Shown in pieces: positions 11,578 to 15,270 of a DNA stretch of 15,270 nucleotides; position 1 is the first letter of the stretch, and every line of letters begins with the position of its first letter. The notes under the pieces are model-generated. The model was not told the DNA's origin. It worked only from the letters and a program-made list of their open reading frames with translations, and made no database searches. The translations under genes and the position numbers were made by a program. Source of the DNA: Smittium mucronatum (Eukaryota; Kickxellomycota; Harpellomycetes; Harpellales; Legeriomycetaceae); contig LSSL01007124.1 of assembly GCA_001953115.1 (NCBI GenBank), positions 1 to 15,270 of the forward strand. Reading direction: 5' to 3'.

Positions 11578-11836
11578 TTAAACAAATGATAAATTAGAAT
11601 TGTTAGCGAGAAGTGGAGTGAATAAATGTCGATAAAGTAAACAATTGTATCCAATAATATAAATTTATAATAAGTAAACAAAAGAAAATCATAAAATTGA
11701 AAGATATAAGAAACTTTTGGATTTCAATTCAGACAAATATTTATGCCAAAAATTCCATAAACTTTTTAAAAGATATTATCCTTTTTCGATTCACTTGTTC
11801 TATCAAAATAAATAATAATAAGATAGGTGTACAAAT
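11578..11836 (+). promoter_or_regulatory. MCM6 upstream region with three minimal upstream ORFs
   Basis: This AT-rich stretch lies directly before the MCM6 start. Tiny ATG-stop frames occur at 11586-11597 (3 codons plus stop), 11626-11640 (4 plus stop) and 11743-11760 (5 plus stop, MPKIP). After the last there is no further ATG before 11837, and a pyrimidine-rich stretch lies at about 11778-11803. An AAT tandem occupies 11811-11821. No MluI cell-cycle box (ACGCGT) was found in this segment. The transcription start is unknown, so whether any of the small frames is in the mRNA cannot be told. Confidence 0.35.
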
Positions 11837-14650
11837 ATGACTATTGGAAATTTAAGGAGCGATCCTCCTTCAAATATAGATGAGAGTGTATTGGGTACTC
11901 AGCTGACGAGTAGTGGAATGGCCGCTCCTCCAACACTTAATATCAATGAATTTTTGAGCAGTACATCAAATGTACTGGGTTCAGAAGGCGCTGGAGGGCG
12001 AAATGGAGCAAACCATACTCAAAACTCAGTATTGAGCTCTTCAATTAACCCTGAAATCGAGACTATCAACGAGCAGGTAAACGACAGCAGAGAAAGGCGT
12101 GTCAAAGCCGCCATCATGAATTCAGACCACCGAGCCAAGATCAAGGATGAAGCCGCCGAAAAAATAAGAGAAACTTTTGAAGGTTTTTTGGAAAATTTTG
12201 TTGATGTTAGAGCCGAATTTTCTAAAAACGGAAATCCTGGAGAGTATGAAGATCAATCCGCTTTCCTCGATAAGTACAGTAGTAAACCATATCTAAAGCA
12301 GCTAATCCAGGCTCAGATGAACGATTCAAACACAATTTTCGTAAAGTATGGCGATATCTTGTCTTATGAAGCGATGCTTGCTACCTACATTAGTGAAAAT
12401 TATTTAAGATTAGAAGGATACATTAACCAAGCTGCAAGAAGAGTATATGATCGAATTTCCCGAAAGAATAACACTTTAATGAACAAAAATCCCTCATTTG
12501 ATCAGAACAAGGCTCCAATAGTCGTGTCCATCTATAACCTACCTGGTGTTCACAGGATCAGAGAACTCCGTACTAAACAGATTGGTCGTCTAGTATCACT
12601 TAGTGGTACAGTTACGAGAACTAGTGAAGTGAGGCCTGAACTGGTCCTTGGTACTTTCTCATGCGTTGTTTGCCAAAACATTATTCCAAACATTCTTCAG
12701 CAATTTAAATACACTGAACCTACCATCTGTTCTAGACCTACCTGCCAAAATAGAACTTTGTGGAAATTGATAACCGAGCAAAGCGTGTTTACAGACTGGC
12801 AAAAGGTCAGAGTTCAAGAGAAATCCAGTGAAATCCCACCTGGTGCCGTCCCTAGAACTCTGGATGTTATTTTGAGAAATGAAATGGTGGAAAGAGTTAA
12901 ACCTGGTGATACCGCAATGTTTACTGGGTGTTTAATTGCAGTCCCCGATGTAGGTCAAATGGGAATAGTAAAGAGCGCTGAAATACGAAATAATCACGAA
13001 AATGGAGAGGGAGTAAGTGGTATAAAAAACCTCGGCGCACGAGAGCTGACATATAAATTGTCATTCCTCGCTATTCACGCCGGGTTGTCTACTGGGGATT
13101 TGAATCAGCAGATTGAAGAAGGAGAAGCCGAACTAACAAAAGAAGAGAAAGAGGAGATCCACGAAATGGCTGGTATGAAAAACACCATTTACAATCGAAT
13201 TGTCCAATCAATTGCCCCAACTGTTTTTGGGCACGATGAAGTTAAGAGGGGAATACTGTTACAACTGATGGGAGGAGTTCACAAAGTAACTCACGAAGGC
13301 ATAAAGCTTCGTGGGGATATTAATGTATGTGTTGTTGGTGATCCCAGTACCTCAAAATCCATGTTTTTGAAATATGTGGCCTCGTTTTTGCCTAGATCAG
13401 TGTTCACATCTGGAAAGGGTTCATCAGCGGCTGGACTTACCGCCAGTGTAGTGAAGGATGAGGATACTGGCGAGTTTACCATTGAAGCAGGTGCATTGAT
13501 GCTTGCAGATCAGGGGATCTGTTGTATTGATGAGTTTGATAAAATGGATCTGAAAGACCAAGTGGCAATTCATGAAGCTATGGAACAACAAACCATCTCC
13601 ATTGCTAAGGCAGGTTTGCACGCATCTCTTAACGCAAGAACATCAATATTGGCAGCAGCTAACCCGGTTGGAGGAAGATACGATCGCAGATTAACCCTAA
13701 GACAAAACATTGCTATGTCTGCTCCAATAATGTCTAGATTTGACTTATTTTTTGTTGTTTTGGATGACTCAAACGAAACCACTGATTATAACACAGCAAG
13801 ACATATTGTCTCACTGCATCAACTTCGTGATGAGGCGGTGGACCCTCCATTCAGTCCAGCACAGCTTAGAAGGTACATTAAATACGCACGTACTATAGAT
13901 CCTAGAATCACACCCGAGTCAGGGAAACTGCTATGGGAGTCATATAGGAATTTAAGACAGGAAGACTCTGGAGGATTAGCAAATACAGAATCTTTCAGGA
14001 TAACTGTTAGACAACTGGAGTCATTGATAAGACTTAGCGAAGCTTTAGCGCGTGTGCATTGTGAAGAAGAAATTCATCCTAGACATGTACGTGAAGCTGT
14101 CAGATTATTGAGACGTTCTATAGTGCACGTAGAAATGGATGACATTGAAATTTCAGAGGAGTTCATGAACACAGAGGATGTTGTAAATGCTGATCAGAGT
14201 GAGGCAGTAGCTGAAGGACAAGCGAGTGTTTCGGCTCCAGTAATTGAAAAGAAAAAAATTAAGAGGGAAGATTTTGAGCGAGCTAGATCAATGATTACCA
14301 TGAAACTGAGACAAAATGAAGCTCAAATATTAGCAGAAAGGAGTGAGAAGGCTGATGGTGAATCAAATGAAGATATTGATCTAGACGAGGGTAGTAACGG
14401 GCTTCGAATGTCGGAATTAGTCGATTGGTATTTGTCTCAGAGAGAAGAGTATCTATTAACAGAAAAGGATCTTAACGACGAGATGTTTTTGATTAAAGCT
14501 GTATTGAATTATTTGATAAAAGTGGAGGGTTCTGTGATTTCTTTAAGACCACCTACCGATGAAGATGAAGGAGATGATGAAGTTGATTCAGAGGGACAAG
14601 AAAAGGACAATCCTGTTCTTATTCTACACCCTAATTTTAGCATGAACTAA
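11837..14650 (+). CDS. MCM6: DNA replication licensing factor MCM6 (MCM2-7 helicase subunit)
   Basis: This encodes the Mcm6 subunit of the MCM2-7 ring, the nuclear ATP-driven helicase that is loaded at replication origins and unwinds DNA with Cdc45 and GINS. Visible in order are: a polar Ser/Asn-rich N-terminal tail (about 1-85); the MCM N-domain with a C4 zinc finger (C276, C279, C298, C303, spaced 2-18-4 as in yeast Mcm6); and the AAA+ core. The core has Walker A GDPSTSKS (501-508), a Walker B segment with D565-E566, a pre-sensor-1 hairpin with K591, sensor-1 N609, the SRFD arginine finger (R634) and the sensor-2 region RITVRQLES (R725). It ends in a charged linker (about 780-855) and a winged helix (about 857-935), the part that binds Cdt1 in other species. 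The length of 937 is within the family range. The ATG has A at -3 and an in-frame TAA at 11819-11821 just upstream; the next Met codons are residues 28 and 94. All catalytic residues are present, with no frameshift or intron. An acidic stretch (908-923) lies in the winged helix, where yeast is also acidic. Confidence 0.98.
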   Translation: MTIGNLRSDPPSNIDESVLGTQLTSSGMAAPPTLNINEFLSSTSNVLGSEGAGGRNGANHTQNSVLSSSINPEIETINEQVNDSRERRVKAAIMNSDHRAKIKDEAAEKIRETFEGFLENFVDVRAEFSKNGNPGEYEDQSAFLDKYSSKPYLKQLIQAQMNDSNTIFVKYGDILSYEAMLATYISENYLRLEGYINQAARRVYDRISRKNNTLMNKNPSFDQNKAPIVVSIYNLPGVHRIRELRTKQIGRLVSLSGTVTRTSEVRPELVLGTFSCVVCQNIIPNILQQFKYTEPTICSRPTCQNRTLWKLITEQSVFTDWQKVRVQEKSSEIPPGAVPRTLDVILRNEMVERVKPGDTAMFTGCLIAVPDVGQMGIVKSAEIRNNHENGEGVSGIKNLGARELTYKLSFLAIHAGLSTGDLNQQIEEGEAELTKEEKEEIHEMAGMKNTIYNRIVQSIAPTVFGHDEVKRGILLQLMGGVHKVTHEGIKLRGDINVCVVGDPSTSKSMFLKYVASFLPRSVFTSGKGSSAAGLTASVVKDEDTGEFTIEAGALMLADQGICCIDEFDKMDLKDQVAIHEAMEQQTISIAKAGLHASLNARTSILAAANPVGGRYDRRLTLRQNIAMSAPIMSRFDLFFVVLDDSNETTDYNTARHIVSLHQLRDEAVDPPFSPAQLRRYIKYARTIDPRITPESGKLLWESYRNLRQEDSGGLANTESFRITVRQLESLIRLSEALARVHCEEEIHPRHVREAVRLLRRSIVHVEMDDIEISEEFMNTEDVVNADQSEAVAEGQASVSAPVIEKKKIKREDFERARSMITMKLRQNEAQILAERSEKADGESNEDIDLDEGSNGLRMSELVDWYLSQREEYLLTEKDLNDEMFLIKAVLNYLIKVEGSVISLRPPTDEDEGDDEVDSEGQEKDNPVLILHPNFSMN

Positions 14651-14670
14651 TATTTCAGATTCGTTATTGG

Positions 14671-14892
14671 TCATTTTATGTATAATTGATTTAAATTTAC
14701 TATTTTAAAAATATAAAAATCTAGCATTTTTATTATTAATATTGCTTGCAAGTCAATCCGATTTCTGGAGAATATTCTGGACTCGCCTAATATATCATGA
14801 GTATACGGGCATTGGGTATCTCACCAAAGGATTTGCGATAAATAGAGGTTTATTTTTTTAATATCATCGAATCCAGAAGGGTCTATAAACAT
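14671..14892 (-). pseudogene. Convergent minus-strand frame broken by one TGA
   Basis: On the minus strand an ATG at 14892-14890 opens a 23-residue frame (beginning MFIDPSGFDDIKKINLYLSQ) that stops at TGA 14823-14821. The same frame then stays open for 49 more codons (including THDILGESRIFSRNRIDLQA) to a TGA at 14673-14671, 21 bases from the MCM6 stop. G+C of 14761-14820 is 40%, like coding sequence. A GTGAGA at 14824 could be a splice donor, with an AG 38 bases on. Taking it would remove the stop but shift the frame to another stop soon after. I recognise no family. It may be a relic of a tail-to-tail neighbour, part of the MCM6 3' UTR, or chance. Confidence 0.25.
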
Positions 14893-15270
14893 ATTTATTT
14901 ATGCAGTAAATTACCTAATCTTTATATATCAATCTTTCGTCATATTCTCTCATGACTTTAACCACAAAACTTTATTCAGTTTCAAAGGGATATCAAACCC
15001 TTTTTATTTATTTTTTATTTTATATCACGTTTATCTGTTGGTACAAGGAGCTAAAAAATTTGAAAAAAAAAAAAAACTCCACATCAACATTGAATGAATT
15101 TCCAACTTGTAGCCATAACAATAAAATTACATTCAAATTAGCTAAATTATATATAAAGAAAAAGAAAAGATAGAGACATAGGAAAAGTACGTGCCCGTGA
15201 AAAAAAATCAAAAAGAGGAAAAGCAGTACACTACAAATAAATATTTTTTTTTAAAAAAAAAAAAAAAAAA
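14893..15270. other. AT-rich sequence ending in A/T homopolymers, no gene seen
   Basis: The 73-residue plus-strand frame at 14952-15173 and the overlapping 63-residue minus frame at 15020-15211 are low-complexity runs of K, F, I, L and N, and mirror each other over A-rich sequence, so neither is called. The last bases are T9 (15244-15252) followed by A18 (15253-15270). No canonical AATAAA signal tied to MCM6 was found between its stop and this point. A TATGTA at 14677-14682 is the only yeast-like 3'-end element noticed, and it is weak. Confidence 0.5.

Noticed and set aside
13291..13782. Three minus-strand frames of 63-70 residues inside MCM6
   Set aside because: Antisense shadows of the conserved AAA+ core; the plus-strand reading carries all the family motifs.
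14952..15211. Overlapping 73-residue plus and 63-residue minus frames
   Set aside because: They cover the same A-rich stretch and consist mainly of K or F runs, so both look like homopolymer artefacts. A small membrane protein was considered for the plus frame, but only one weak hydrophobic stretch is present and the tail is poly-Lys.
1..15270. CRISPR array, prokaryotic operon or defence system
   Set aside because: No regularly spaced direct repeats with unique spacers, no clustered genes; MCM6 shows the window is eukaryotic nuclear DNA.

Overview
The window carries one clear gene, an intact and apparently intronless MCM6 (11837-14650, plus strand), at the right-hand end of a very AT-rich, gene-poor stretch. 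The protein is 937 residues long. From its N-domain through zinc finger, AAA+ core and C-terminal winged helix it matches the fungal/eukaryotic MCM6 layout, and its wording is close to yeast Mcm6. Together with about 40% G+C in the gene, roughly 15-25% G+C in the sampled intergenic lines, and no introns in 2.8 kb, this suggests an AT-rich, intron-poor fungus, possibly an early-diverging lineage. The lineage is inferred from one protein and base composition, and an AT-rich protist is not excluded.

Layout: 1-480 is a block of about 37% G+C with protein-like but broken frames on the minus strand. From about 481 to 10740 the sequence is an AT desert of A and T homopolymer tracts with no credible gene. 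It is interrupted at 6541-6764 by a small complex: an AAAATC tandem repeat, a short AT array, a 60% G+C island, then a 39-base AT/TA array. A second 50-base GC island lies at 8731-8780. From about 10741 to 11836 G+C rises again in the approach to MCM6. This stretch holds a possible broken minus-strand gene (11251-11577, perhaps on to 11130) and the MCM6 upstream region with three minimal upstream ORFs. After MCM6, 14651-14900 holds a convergent minus-strand frame broken by one TGA. The window then ends in AT-rich sequence and an A18 run.

No multi-gene system, CRISPR array, intact transposon, rRNA or convincing tRNA was seen. MCM6 acts in the MCM2-7 replicative helicase, and nothing beside it points to a functional cluster. 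The points most worth following are the unexplained GC islands, the broken minus-strand frames flanking MCM6, and the size of the AT-rich gene-free block.
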